Of a stretch of DNA of 64,000 bases, positions 16,509 to 25,311 are shown piece by piece. Location: NCBI GenBank assembly GCA_001464575.1, contig LNFE01000209.1, positions 1-64,000 on the forward strand. Direction: 5' to 3'. Position numbers and translations under genes: made by a program. The notes beneath the pieces were generated by a model. It saw nothing but the letters and a program-made list of their open reading frames with translations. It did no database searches and was not told the origin of the DNA. The first letter of the stretch is position 1. Every line of letters starts with the position of its first letter. The stretch comes from Acidobacteria bacterium Ga0077553. GTDB lineage: Bacteria; Acidobacteriota; Terriglobia; Bryobacterales; Bryobacteraceae.

Positions 16509-17225
16509 GTGCGTCTTTTGCTGCTCGCCCATGTCCAGGAGAGTCTCGTTGAGGAGCTTCGCCGCCGCGTCCGCAACGGTGAATCCACCGAACGCGCGCT
16601 GGCTAAACTCACGGGCATCTCGCAGCCCCATATGCACAACGTGTTGAAAGGACAGAGGTTACTTTCCGCCGATCTCGCCGACACCATCCTCCAGCGGCTG
16701 CAGCTCTCCCTCTTTGACCTTATCGACCGCCAGGAGATGGTGACGTTTCTCAATCGCAACGTCAATCTTGAGGCCCGCGCCGTTGCCGTGCCGGTACTTG
16801 AAGGCCTGCTCGGCCCCGGATACCCCCTTCCGCGCCAAGTCCCCTCCCCCGAAATCTATACGGTCCCCCACGAGCAGGCCGTCACCGCCACCCAACCCGT
16901 TGTTGTCCGCCTCGCCGCCGACCCGGAGATGACCGATGTCTTCGCCGAAGGCGACCTCATCCTGCTCGACCAGTCCGAGACCCTGCGCACCTACCTACAG
17001 CCGCACGGCTACTATGTCGTCAACACCCCCGCCGGCGCTTTCGTCCGCGCGATTCGGCGCGATGGCAACGACCTGCTCCTGCTTACTGGCGCCAACCGGG
17101 ATCAACCGGTCTCCCACTCCGCCCGGTTCCCCCTCGAGAGCGTCGACCTGCTCCGCCTGGTTCTCGCCCGAGTCGTCTGGCTCAACCGGCGGCGGCGTTG
17201 GGACGACTTACCGGCGGGCGCCTAG
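16509..17225 (+). CDS. XRE-type HTH regulator with S24/LexA-like C-terminal domain
   Basis: 238 aa with a GTG start and GGAGGA 11 nt upstream. The N-terminal domain (about 10-75) is a lambda-repressor-like HTH: STERALAKLTGISQPHMHNV, then GQRLLSADLADTILQRL. Residues 120-225 resemble the S24 peptidase domain of LexA/CI-like repressors (DVFAEGDLILLDQSE, then PHGYYVVNTPAGAFVRAIRR, and a terminal VLARVVWLNR). The usual catalytic Ser (in G-D-S-M) is replaced by D-P-E-M, and the Lys position appears to be Arg. It therefore probably does not self-cleave and may use the fold for dimerisation or ligand sensing. The target is probably its own divergent region. Confidence 0.75.
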   Translation: MRLLLLAHVQESLVEELRRRVRNGESTERALAKLTGISQPHMHNVLKGQRLLSADLADTILQRLQLSLFDLIDRQEMVTFLNRNVNLEARAVAVPVLEGLLGPGYPLPRQVPSPEIYTVPHEQAVTATQPVVVRLAADPEMTDVFAEGDLILLDQSETLRTYLQPHGYYVVNTPAGAFVRAIRRDGNDLLLLTGANRDQPVSHSARFPLESVDLLRLVLARVVWLNRRRRWDDLPAGA

Positions 17226-18338
17226 CACTTCCCGATAGGTCTCCAGCACCTGCGCGGCGGTCTCGTACCAACTGAACCGCCGCACCTGGTCGAATCCCCG
17301 CTCGACCAAAGAGCAGCGCAGCGTCTCGTTCAGCAAAACTTCCTTGATGCCTCGAGCGATATCGAAAACGTTTTCGGGCTTCACGATCATCGCCGCATCG
17401 CCCACCACTTCCGGCAGCGAACTGACGCCACTGGTCACCACCGGGGTCCCCGAAGCCATCGCCTCGAGAGGCGGCAAACCGAACCCTTCATATAAGGAGG
17501 GGAAGACGAAAACCTCGGCGGAGCGGTAAAACGCGTGCAGTGCCTCGGACGGCACGAAGCCAAGGAACCGGACCTGTTTCTCCACTCGGCCTTGCAGCAC
17601 GGCCCGCCGGATATTCGGATACTTCGACATCTCATCCCCGATGATGACGAGGCGCAGATCCTTGTACCGGGGATGATGCTCCAGATCCTCGCGCAGCACG
17701 GCAAACGCCTCAATGATCCGAGCGACGTTCTTTTGCGGCCGTACCGAACCGGCGTAGAGCAGGAACGGATAATGAATCTGATAGCGGTCCAGGGTCCCCT
17801 GCACGTCCGCGTTGGCGGCCAAAGTCGGGAAGTCCCCGTCGATCGCGTTATAAATCCTTCGCACTCTGGCCGCGGGGATGTTCAGCAGATTGTGCACATC
17901 GCGCCGGGTGGACTCGCTGACGGCAATCACCCGATCGGCTCGCACCAATCCGCGGCGGAAGCGCATCCGGTGCATCCGGTCCCGCGCTTCGTTACCAAAG
18001 CCGAACACGAGCGTCGAAAGATCGTGGATGGTGACAACGTAGGGCCGGGGCAAGAACCACGGAACCGTATTCAAAGGAATATGAACCAGATCCGGCCGGA
18101 GCGTCCGCAGGAACCACGGGAAGGCGATGTTGTCGAGCCGTTCCTTGTCGGCCCGCTCATAAGCGATTGCCTGGAAGCGGCCGGGCAACCCGGCCAGTTC
18201 TGCCATGTGCTCCGGCTTGGCGATCAGCCGGAAGTCAAATTCGCTCTCGAACTTCGCCAACGTCCGGACGAGATTTCGGATGTACGTGCCATATCCGAAA
18301 TCTCGCCAATGGCGAACATCAATTGCGACAACGGCCAT
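17208..18338 (-). CDS. Glycosyltransferase family 4 (GT-B fold)
   Basis: About 376 aa. The N-terminal acceptor domain begins VVAIDVRHWRDFGYGTYIRN and has PRPYVVTIHDLSTL and RADRVIAVSESTRRDV. The C-terminal nucleotide-sugar domain has LLYAGSVRPQKNVARIIEAF, VRFLGFVPSEALHAFYRSAE and the EX7E signature region SLYEGFGLPPLEAMASGTPV. It should transfer a sugar from an NDP-sugar to a glycan; the exact donor is unknown. The ATG at 18338 starts right at the conserved first strand. An ATG at 18365 is possible but would overlap glyA by 22 nt. No other glycan genes are adjacent. Confidence 0.87.
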   Translation of the reverse strand: MAVVAIDVRHWRDFGYGTYIRNLVRTLAKFESEFDFRLIAKPEHMAELAGLPGRFQAIAYERADKERLDNIAFPWFLRTLRPDLVHIPLNTVPWFLPRPYVVTIHDLSTLVFGFGNEARDRMHRMRFRRGLVRADRVIAVSESTRRDVHNLLNIPAARVRRIYNAIDGDFPTLAANADVQGTLDRYQIHYPFLLYAGSVRPQKNVARIIEAFAVLREDLEHHPRYKDLRLVIIGDEMSKYPNIRRAVLQGRVEKQVRFLGFVPSEALHAFYRSAEVFVFPSLYEGFGLPPLEAMASGTPVVTSGVSSLPEVVGDAAMIVKPENVFDIARGIKEVLLNETLRCSLVERGFDQVRRFSWYETAAQVLETYREVLGARR

Positions 18339-18343
18339 CCGCG

Positions 18344-19630
18344 CTAGGCCCGCGCCAACTTCCATTCATACAGGGGATGCAGATCGGTCAGTTGGCCTAC
18401 CTTCGTTCTCACGGCGTGAATCGCCGGGGTCGCCCCCTCCATTCCATGCGCGGCCACGGCATCGAGCACCTCGGCGATGAGTGCGCCTACTGTCCGCATT
18501 TCCGGGGCGGTGAAGCCGCGGGTGGTGAGTGCGGGCGAACCGACGCGGATGCCGCTCGGGTTCATCGGAGGATTCACGTCGAACGGGATGCCGTTCTTAT
18601 TGACAGTGATGTAGGCTTCGTCGAGCGCCTTCTCGGCGTCCTTGCCCTTCACGCCCTTGGCAAAGACATCAATCAAAGCGAGGTGCGTATCGGTCCCGCC
18701 GCTCACTACCCGGTAGCCACCGGCAGCGACCGCGGCGGCCATCACCTGCGCGTTTTCAATCACCTGCCGCTGATAATCCACGAATGACGGCTTCAGCGCC
18801 TCGAGGAAGCAGGTCGCCTTGGCGGCAATCACATGCACCAATGGACCACCCTGCTGACCGGGGAACACGCACCGGTCGATGATCGCCGCGTGCTGGCTCC
18901 GGCAGAGGATCAAGCCGCTCCGTGGTCCGCGCAGCGTCTTGTGCGTGGTGGAGGTGACCACATCGGCATGCACCATCGGATTCGGATAGAGCCCCGCCGC
19001 CACCAAACCCGAGAAGTGCGCCATGTCGACGAGAAAGTAAGCGCCCACCGAATCGGCAATCTCGCGAAACCGGGCAAAGTCGATGATCCGCGGATATGCG
19101 CTAGCCCCGGCGATGATCATCTTCGGCTTGTGCTCTTCGGCCAGACGCGCCACCTGATCGTAGTCGATCCGCTCGTCTTCCTTCGTAACGCCGTAGCCGA
19201 CAACCTTATAGAGCTTCCCTGAAAAATTCAGCTTGTGACCATGGGTCAAGTGGCCGCCGTGCGCCAGGTCCATACCCAGGATCGTGTCGCCGGGTTCGAG
19301 CAGCGCCATGAAGGCCGCGGCATTCGCCTGCGAACCGGAGTGCGGCTGGACATTGGCATGTTCGGCCTGAAACAACTGCTTGGCCCGGTCGCGCGCCAGA
19401 TTTTCGACAACGTCAGCGTACTCACAGCCCCCGTAGTAGCGTTTCCCAGGGTAGCCTTCCGCGTATTTGTTGGTGAATACACTGGCGGTGGCTTCCAGAA
19501 TAGCCTCCGACGTGAAATTCTCGCTCGCAATCAGCTCCAAACGGCTGTTTTGCCGTTCGGCTTCGTGCTGGATCGCCTCGTAGATCTGCGGATCGACTTC
19601 GGCCAGGGGCCGATACATAGAGTTGCTCAT
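18344..19630 (-). CDS. glyA: Serine hydroxymethyltransferase
   Basis: 428 aa, normal for GlyA, a PLP enzyme that converts serine and tetrahydrofolate to glycine and methylene-THF. Motifs: [59 protein letters not shown], and the PLP-binding Lys in [12 protein letters not shown]. The C-terminus ([16 protein letters not shown]) is intact. rpiB is 5 nt upstream and the glycosyltransferase 5 nt downstream, so the three probably share a transcript. Confidence 0.96.
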   Translation of the reverse strand: MSNSMYRPLAEVDPQIYEAIQHEAERQNSRLELIASENFTSEAILEATASVFTNKYAEGYPGKRYYGGCEYADVVENLARDRAKQLFQAEHANVQPHSGSQANAAAFMALLEPGDTILGMDLAHGGHLTHGHKLNFSGKLYKVVGYGVTKEDERIDYDQVARLAEEHKPKMIIAGASAYPRIIDFARFREIADSVGAYFLVDMAHFSGLVAAGLYPNPMVHADVVTSTTHKTLRGPRSGLILCRSQHAAIIDRCVFPGQQGGPLVHVIAAKATCFLEALKPSFVDYQRQVIENAQVMAAAVAAGGYRVVSGGTDTHLALIDVFAKGVKGKDAEKALDEAYITVNKNGIPFDVNPPMNPSGIRVGSPALTTRGFTAPEMRTVGALIAEVLDAVAAHGMEGATPAIHAVRTKVGQLTDLHPLYEWKLARA

Positions 19631-19635
19631 TCCTT

Positions 19636-20079
19636 TTATTCCGTCTGCTCCAGGATCTTTATTTTGTCGAGGCGCCGCTGATGACGGCCGCCCTCGAATT
19701 CCGTCGTCAAGAATACGTCCAGCAGCGCTTCGGCCAACGCCGGTTCCGTATATTTCTGGCCGATCGCCAGGATGTTGGCGTCATTGTGACGCCGTACGTA
19801 GGAAACTTCGTCCGTGTTCGTGCCCAGGGCCGCGCGAACACCTTTAATTTTGTTGGCCGCAATCGACATGCCCACGCCGCTCGAACAAACCAGCACGCCC
19901 TTTTCGACCTCACCATCGCGCACCGCATGGCCCACGGCGGCGGCGTAATCCGGATAGTCGGTCGACTCGGTGGAAGTGGTTCCTACATCCACCACCTCGT
20001 GCCCTTCCGCGCGAAGCTTCTCGCGAAGCTGCTCTTTCAGTGCAAAACCCGCGTGGTCAGAGCCGATAGCAATCTTCAT
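19636..20079 (-). CDS. rpiB: Ribose 5-phosphate isomerase B
   Basis: 147 aa. It starts [18 protein letters not shown], the RpiB/LacAB signature, and has [17 protein letters not shown], the catalytic Cys in [17 protein letters not shown], and [14 protein letters not shown]. It interconverts ribose-5-phosphate and ribulose-5-phosphate in the pentose phosphate pathway. The length is normal. It is first in a three-gene unit with glyA and a glycosyltransferase and is divergent from proS. Confidence 0.95.
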   Translation of the reverse strand: MKIAIGSDHAGFALKEQLREKLRAEGHEVVDVGTTSTESTDYPDYAAAVGHAVRDGEVEKGVLVCSSGVGMSIAANKIKGVRAALGTNTDEVSYVRRHNDANILAIGQKYTEPALAEALLDVFLTTEFEGGRHQRRLDKIKILEQTE

Positions 20080-20104
20080 AACCGCTTAAACCTTTAGTCT
20101 ACCA

Positions 20105-20113
20105 TGCTAAAAT
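20105..20113 (+). promoter_or_regulatory. Possible extended -10 promoter for proS
   Basis: TGCTAAAAT matches an extended -10 (TG-N-TAAAAT) 13 nt before the proS ATG. A GGGGA Shine-Dalgarno lies between them. No convincing -35 is visible, which is tolerated when the -10 is extended. The resulting leader would be very short. Confidence 0.35.
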
Positions 20114-20126
20114 CGGGGAATTCTCT

Positions 20127-21830
20127 ATGTATTGGAGCCAATTGTACGTCCCTACTCTGCGGGAAACCCCCGCCGAGGCCGAGGTGGTCAGCCATCAACT
20201 TCTGCTCCGCGCCGGCTATGTTCGCCAGCTTGCGGCCGGAATCTACAACTATCTGCCGCTAGCCCAGCGCAGCCTGTTGAAGATTCAGCAGATTATCCGT
20301 GAAGAGATGGATGCCATTGGCGCCCAGGAGATGCTCCTGCCCGCGCTGAACCCGGCCGAGGTCTGGAAGGAGTCCGGCCGCTGGGACGTCATGGGCGACA
20401 ACATGTTCCGCCTCAAGGACCGCTTCGGCCGCGATCTCTGCCTCGGCATGACGCACGAAGAGGTGATGACCGCGCTCGCCCGCGGAGAGGTGCGCAGCTA
20501 TAAGCAGCTGCCCCAAATCTGGTACCAGATCCAGACCAAGTTCCGCGATGAGCCCCGCCCCAAGTCCGGCCTGCTCCGCGTCCGGCAGTTCATCATGAAG
20601 GACAGCTACTCCTTCGACCTGCTGCCCGCCGGCCTCGACATCTCCTATGAGAAGCACCGCGCGGCTTACTACAAAATCTTCGAACGCTGCGGCCTGAAGT
20701 TCCTCGCCGTCGAAGCCCACTCCGGCGCCATGGGCGGCAGCCAGTCCCACGAGTTCATGGTGGAATCGGCCGCCGGCGAAGACTTCGTCGCGGTTTGCGA
20801 ATCGGCTGGCTACGCGGCCAACCTCGAGAAAGCGGTCTCGAACCCGATTCCTCCCGCCGCGCCCGACGTGGAGGGAGACCTCGCCCCCGAGGAGTTCCAC
20901 ACCCCCGGCCAGAAGACTATCGACCAACTCGTCGCGTTCACCGGCGTCCCTGCTACGAACCTGATGAAGTCCGTCGTCTACGTCTGCGACGGCAAGCCTT
21001 TCCTCTGCCTGCTCCGCGGCGATCATCAGCTCAACGAAGCCAAGCTCAGCTCCGCCACCGGTGCTTCGGACCTCCGCCCGGCGCACCCCGCCGAGATTCA
21101 GGACTGGTTCGGCGCCGCTCCCGGCTCGCTCGGCCCGGTGGGCGTGAAGTCGATGCCTATTCTCCTCGACTCCGCGCTCACCGGCCGCAAAAACCTAATC
21201 ACCGGCGCGAACAAAGACGATTATCATCTGCGGAACGTCACCCCCGGCGAGGACTTCACCGCCGTGACGCATGACCTGCGTCAGGTCGCCGAAGGCGATA
21301 CGCACGTCGAATCCGGCGCGCCGCTGAAGCTCGTCAAGACGGTCGAAATCGGCCATATCTTCAAGCTCGGCTACAAATATTCCGAGTCGATGGGCCTGAA
21401 GGTGCTGGACCAGGACGGCAAGGAAGTCACCGTCATCATGGGCAGCTACGGCATTGGCGTCGAACGGATTCTGTGCGCCGCCATTGAGCTGTACAACGAC
21501 GAGAGCGGCATGTCGATGCCCGCCTCCATCGCGCCGTTCCAAGTGGTCATCACCCCGGTGTACTACGCCGACGCCGCGCAGAAAGAGGCCGCCGAGCAGC
21601 TCTACAAAGAGTGCAAGGCGCTTGGCCTCGATGCCCTGCTCGACGACCGGAATGAGCGGCCGGGCGTGAAGTTCAAGGACGCCGAGCTCATCGGAATTCC
21701 CTATCGCATCACCATTGGCAAGAAGTTGCCGGATGGCATTGTGGAGGTCGTGACGCGCCGGACCAAGACGTCCGAAGAGGTCTCGGTCGCCTCCGCCGCC
21801 GCTCACGTCGCCCAGCTGATTCGAGGCTAA
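20127..21830 (+). CDS. proS: Prolyl-tRNA synthetase (bacterial type, ProS)
   Basis: 567 aa, the bacterial-type enzyme with the editing (INS) domain inserted between motifs 2 and 3. Motif 1: [20 protein letters not shown]. Motif 2: [20 protein letters not shown]. The editing domain runs over about residues 240-390 ([20 protein letters not shown]). Motif 3: [17 protein letters not shown]. The C-terminal anticodon domain ends [20 protein letters not shown]. It charges tRNA-Pro in the cytoplasm. The aminotransferase gene follows 4 nt after its stop. Confidence 0.97.
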   Translation: MYWSQLYVPTLRETPAEAEVVSHQLLLRAGYVRQLAAGIYNYLPLAQRSLLKIQQIIREEMDAIGAQEMLLPALNPAEVWKESGRWDVMGDNMFRLKDRFGRDLCLGMTHEEVMTALARGEVRSYKQLPQIWYQIQTKFRDEPRPKSGLLRVRQFIMKDSYSFDLLPAGLDISYEKHRAAYYKIFERCGLKFLAVEAHSGAMGGSQSHEFMVESAAGEDFVAVCESAGYAANLEKAVSNPIPPAAPDVEGDLAPEEFHTPGQKTIDQLVAFTGVPATNLMKSVVYVCDGKPFLCLLRGDHQLNEAKLSSATGASDLRPAHPAEIQDWFGAAPGSLGPVGVKSMPILLDSALTGRKNLITGANKDDYHLRNVTPGEDFTAVTHDLRQVAEGDTHVESGAPLKLVKTVEIGHIFKLGYKYSESMGLKVLDQDGKEVTVIMGSYGIGVERILCAAIELYNDESGMSMPASIAPFQVVITPVYYADAAQKEAAEQLYKECKALGLDALLDDRNERPGVKFKDAELIGIPYRITIGKKLPDGIVEVVTRRTKTSEEVSVASAAAHVAQLIRG

Positions 21831-21834
21831 CGGC

Positions 21835-22926
21835 GTGCTGCGCGATCAATACCCGGCCCTCGCGCGGTACACCTACCTGAACACGGCGACCTATGGCCTC
21901 GTGTCCCTCCGGGGGCGCGCGGCCATGGTCGGCCACCTCGATCGCCGGGACGAGTTCGCCTGTGGCGACTTCCTTTCCTGGTTCGATGATCTCGACCGGC
22001 TCCGCGCCAAACTGGGGCGCCTGGTGGGTGCGCAAGCCGCCGACATCGCCTTCGCCCCCAACGCCGCCACCCCGCTCTCGCTTCTGCTCAACGGACTTGC
22101 CTGGGAGCCCGGCGACGAGATCCTCACCCTCGAAAACGAGTTTCCCAACCAGCTCTACTTCCCCGCCCTGCTCGCCAACCGCGGCGTGAAATTTATCGAA
22201 GCGCCGTGGGACACGTTGCAGGATCAGGTCACCGCTCGGACCCGCCTGATCGTCGCGAGCCAGGTCAGCTATTCCACCGGCTTCCGGCCGCGCCTTGAAA
22301 CTCTAGACCGGCGGAACTCCCTGCTCTACGTCGACGCCACCCAATGCCTCGGCGCGCTGACGTTTGATTGGGCTGCCGTGCGGCCGGACCTTCTCGCCGT
22401 GAACGCCTACAAGTGGATGCTCGCCCCGAACGGCGCGGCCTTTTACGCGGTCGCCGCGACGCTACGCGCCCAACTCGCGCCGCAGGTGGTCGGCTGGCGC
22501 AGCCATTTCGATTGGCGCAACGTCAACAACCTCCACGCGGCCGCGCCCATCTTCGCCGAGTCGGCGGAGAAGTACGAAGGCGGCATGGTCGATTTCCCCA
22601 GCCTGTACGCCCTTGAAGCCGCCGTCGATACGTTCTTTGAACTCGGCCCGGAGAATGTCGAACGCTACGTCCTCAGCCTGAACGAGACCCTCCGCTCGGC
22701 GCTCCGCCAGATCGATGGAGTCACGCTCTACAGCGACGAGTTCCCCGCCACCGGCCCAACCCCGATCACCAGCGTCCATTTCGCCGGCCAGGACGCGGGC
22801 GAACTCTCCCGCCGCCTCAAGGCCGAGCACAACATTCTGACGTCGGCCCGCTGCGGCCGCCTGCGACTCTCGCCACACTTCTACAACGACGAGAACGACA
22901 TCGACCGCCTGCTCGCCGCCTTATAG
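21835..22926 (+). CDS. Class V aminotransferase / cysteine-desulfurase-like PLP enzyme
   Basis: 363 aa with a GTG start. It opens with YTYLNTATYGL and has LNGLAWEPGDEILTLENEFP, the PLP-contacting Asp in YVDATQCLGAL, and the PLP Lys in VNAYKWMLAPNG. The C-terminal domain is shorter than that of NifS/SufS, and I see no conserved catalytic Cys loop, so it may be an isopenicillin-epimerase-like or selenocysteine-lyase-like aminotransferase rather than a sulfur donor. It is 4 nt after proS, probably cotranscribed. Its stop overlaps the opposite-strand amidohydrolase by 6 nt. Confidence 0.85.
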   Translation: MLRDQYPALARYTYLNTATYGLVSLRGRAAMVGHLDRRDEFACGDFLSWFDDLDRLRAKLGRLVGAQAADIAFAPNAATPLSLLLNGLAWEPGDEILTLENEFPNQLYFPALLANRGVKFIEAPWDTLQDQVTARTRLIVASQVSYSTGFRPRLETLDRRNSLLYVDATQCLGALTFDWAAVRPDLLAVNAYKWMLAPNGAAFYAVAATLRAQLAPQVVGWRSHFDWRNVNNLHAAAPIFAESAEKYEGGMVDFPSLYALEAAVDTFFELGPENVERYVLSLNETLRSALRQIDGVTLYSDEFPATGPTPITSVHFAGQDAGELSRRLKAEHNILTSARCGRLRLSPHFYNDENDIDRLLAAL

Positions 22927-23751
22927 CCCGTAAGCTTCGATCGCGTTTTTCGCGAGAATCTGTTCCTGCTCCGCCGTCGAGTAGCGCTTGATGGTCTGTT
23001 TGATCAGCTCCACCCACGGCTTGTACTGCCCGGCCACCAGCATCACCGGCCAGTCGGAGCCAAACAGCAGCCGCTTCGGACCAAACGCCTGCAGCGCGGT
23101 ATCGAGATACGGGGCCAGGTCCGCCGAACTCCACTTCTTCCAGTCGGCTTCGGTGATCATGCCCGAGAGTTTGCAATAGACATTCGGCCGCTTTCCGAGC
23201 GCAATCATGTCTTCGCGCCACGGCGAAAGGATCCGTTCCTTGATCTTCGGCTTGGCGACATGGTCCAGGATGAACATCTGGTTCGGATGCTGATCGACGA
23301 AGCGGATGGACGGCTTCAGATGCCGCTCGAAAATCAGGATGTCGTAGCGTAGCTTGTACTTCAGGAGCTTCTTTACCCCGGCGTTAAAGTCGGGCCGCAG
23401 AATGTAGTTGTCGTCCGGCTCGCCCTGAATCACGTGGCGCACGCCCTTGAATTTCTTGTGCTGGGCTAGCCGCTCGAGGTGCTTCTCGACATCGCTCTCC
23501 GTCAGCGGCACCCAACCCACCACACCGCGCAGGAAGTCATGTTTCTCGGCCATTGAAAGCAGCCAGTCGCTCTCTTCGACCGTCGTCCGCGCTTGCACGG
23601 AGACGGCTCCGGAGACGCCCGCGTCGTCCAGCGTCTTCTTCAGATCCGCCGGCAGAAAGTCCCGGCGGATCGTCTTCATCTCGTCGTTGATCCAGCCGTA
23701 TTCGGCCGCGGAGTACTTCCAAAAATGGTGGTGTGTATCGATGATCGTCAT
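22921..23751 (-). CDS. Amidohydrolase-2 family protein, sugar-lactonase-like (COG3618)
   Basis: About 276 aa. It begins IIDTHHHFWKYSAAEYGWI, a metal motif typical of L-fucono- and L-rhamnono-lactonases. It continues VRHVIQGEPDDNYI, FILDHVAKPKI, YCKLSGMITEADW and the metal Asp in LLFGSDWPVM. It probably hydrolyses a sugar lactone or a related ester. The ATG at 23751 is used rather than 23817 because it starts the family motif and overlaps the DeoC-like stop by exactly 4 nt. With the DeoC-like and CBM9-like genes upstream it forms a sugar-related tail to the Tol operon. Confidence 0.85.
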   Translation of the reverse strand: MTIIDTHHHFWKYSAAEYGWINDEMKTIRRDFLPADLKKTLDDAGVSGAVSVQARTTVEESDWLLSMAEKHDFLRGVVGWVPLTESDVEKHLERLAQHKKFKGVRHVIQGEPDDNYILRPDFNAGVKKLLKYKLRYDILIFERHLKPSIRFVDQHPNQMFILDHVAKPKIKERILSPWREDMIALGKRPNVYCKLSGMITEADWKKWSSADLAPYLDTALQAFGPKRLLFGSDWPVMLVAGQYKPWVELIKQTIKRYSTAEQEQILAKNAIEAYGL

Positions 23752-24509
23752 GTGGCTTGTGCCTGGGCCGCCGCGCGCTTTTTCTCCGCTTCCCGCTCGG
23801 CCAGAACTCGTTTCCAATCTTCCAGGATTACGGCCGTGGCCGTGGAGCCAAACCGGTCGCAGCCTGCATTGTATACCTCGATGGCGCGTTCGAGGGTCCG
23901 GACGCCGCCGGAGGCCTTCATCTTCACCCGGTCTTTCAAGATCGACTTCATCAGCGCCAGATCCGGCAGGGTGTAGCCGGTCGGCCCAAAGCAGGTGGAC
24001 GTTTCGGCGAAATCCACCTCGCAGCGCTTGCAGATCCGGCAGAGAATCACTTTCAGATCATCGGCCAGGTAGCCGTTTTCAAAGAGCACCTTGCAGATCG
24101 CGCCTTCCTGCCGGCAGCTCTCGCTCATCTGCAGAATCTCGGTTTCGATGTGCTGAAACTGGCGCGAGATCATCTTGCCGAAGTTGACGACGATGCCGAT
24201 CTCCTTCGCCCCGCGGCGCAGCAGGTCCCGGCCCTCATACAGCTTGGTCGCCGTATTGGATGAACCGTGCGGGAACCCCGCCACGCTCGCCACGGCCACG
24301 CCGGAGCCGTCTAACGTGCGGACGGCCAAGTCGACGTCACAAGGCCGCACTACGGCCGAGGCGACCCGGTACTCGCGCGCCAGCCATAGGCCGGCGATGA
24401 CGTCCTCCTCGGACAGGTCCGGTCGCGTTAGCGAATGCTCCACCAGCCGGGCGAGATCCTCGTAGGTCTCTAGCGCGGGCCGGGCTTCTTGCTCGATGTT
24501 CGGATCCAT
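23748..24509 (-). CDS. DeoC/LacD-family aldolase-like protein with altered active site
   Basis: 253 aa with the TIM barrel of deoxyribose-phosphate aldolase: VEHSLTRPDLSEEDV, VASVAGFPHGSSNTATK, KVLFENGYL, VDFAETSTCFGPTG and VKMKASGGVRT. In characterised DERA the Schiff-base Lys is in D-F-x-K-T-S-T-G; here that residue is Glu169. The acid/base Asp (E-V-D-V-V in E. coli) is Gly105. The second active-site Lys is kept (Lys198). The pattern argues against ordinary deoxyribose-5-phosphate cleavage and for a different reaction or none. The codon for Glu169 reads GAA in the sequence. It sits between a CBM9-like gene and a lactonase-like gene with overlaps on both sides. Confidence 0.8.
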   Translation of the reverse strand: MDPNIEQEARPALETYEDLARLVEHSLTRPDLSEEDVIAGLWLAREYRVASAVVRPCDVDLAVRTLDGSGVAVASVAGFPHGSSNTATKLYEGRDLLRRGAKEIGIVVNFGKMISRQFQHIETEILQMSESCRQEGAICKVLFENGYLADDLKVILCRICKRCEVDFAETSTCFGPTGYTLPDLALMKSILKDRVKMKASGGVRTLERAIEVYNAGCDRFGSTATAVILEDWKRVLAEREAEKKRAAAQAQAT

Positions 24510-25296
24510 ATGTACCGGTCCACCAGTCTTCGTGATGAAAATTCCCGAAATTCCCCGCGCCGCGTTCCTTCTGGTCCAGGTCGCCGAGAGCGATGTTCAG
24601 CCCCATGGGACGGTCGCCGAGTTGGGTCGAATAGAATTTTCCCGGTGCGACTTCGAGACATGGGTCAAAGCTGATCGCCCATTCGAGAATGTACCCCTTG
24701 CCACCCGGCTTCGGCTTGGCCGCGCAGTCCATGGCGTGGGTTTGAATCCAGCGCTGGTACGTCGTCCAGGCCTCCAGTTTCGACCGCGGTTCGCCTTCCA
24801 TCAGGCCGGCCGTTGCTATCCCACCCAGCCGCGACTTCGTCAGATTACAAACCATCTGCCAACTCTGCCCGTTGCCGGCGGCGTTCTCCTCGGGCGAACT
24901 CCACTTGTTGGTGGCGTTCATCAGGATCTCCATCTCATCGCCGAACCACGGGAACCCCTCTCGCGTCAGTTCGTGGGCTTTGGGATTGTTGTCGGGCAGC
25001 CAACGCGGCGTATCGATTCCGTACAGCACGTCGTCCGTCACGTCGAAAGCGAAGTACAGCCGCTTGCCATCGTGCTTGACGTAGCCCTTCACGGCGAGAT
25101 CCTTCGGGTCCGTCACCGGGGAGAAGGTGGAAATCCAACCCTTCACCCCCTCGAACGATGCGGCGTCAGCCCATTCCCCTCGCGTCAGTACCCCGTCCAC
25201 TTGCGGGGTCTTCCCGGGGAACGCTTCCATCGTCTTGGGGTAATCCCCCGCCCAAGCCACGACCGTCACTGCGAGTAGGAGACTGAGCCGTATCAT
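24337..25296 (-). CDS. Secreted carbohydrate-binding (CBM9-like) protein, 3' end uncertain
   Basis: The first 245 residues or so form a secreted CBM9-like domain: signal peptide LLLAVTVVAWAG, then VDGVLTRGEWADAASF, LYFAFDVTDDVLYG, WFGDEMEILMNAT, YILEWAISFDP and GNFGNFHHEDWW. After WWTG the frame runs on 57 codons through the DeoC-like start as low-complexity Arg/Gly/Pro/Ala sequence. Family members I know of end soon after the HHEDWW block. In a second frame a short tail ends in TAG at 24470-24472, so a one-base shift near 24525 would give a normal end. The protein presumably binds sugars in the periplasm or outside the cell. Confidence 0.65.
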   Translation of the reverse strand: MIRLSLLLAVTVVAWAGDYPKTMEAFPGKTPQVDGVLTRGEWADAASFEGVKGWISTFSPVTDPKDLAVKGYVKHDGKRLYFAFDVTDDVLYGIDTPRWLPDNNPKAHELTREGFPWFGDEMEILMNATNKWSSPEENAAGNGQSWQMVCNLTKSRLGGIATAGLMEGEPRSKLEAWTTYQRWIQTHAMDCAAKPKPGGKGYILEWAISFDPCLEVAPGKFYSTQLGDRPMGLNIALGDLDQKERGAGNFGNFHHEDWWTGTYGSEHRARSPARARDLRGSRPAGGAFANATGPVRGGRHRRPMAGARVPGRLGRSAAL

Positions 25297-25311
25297 CGTT
25301 ACGCTTCTTGG

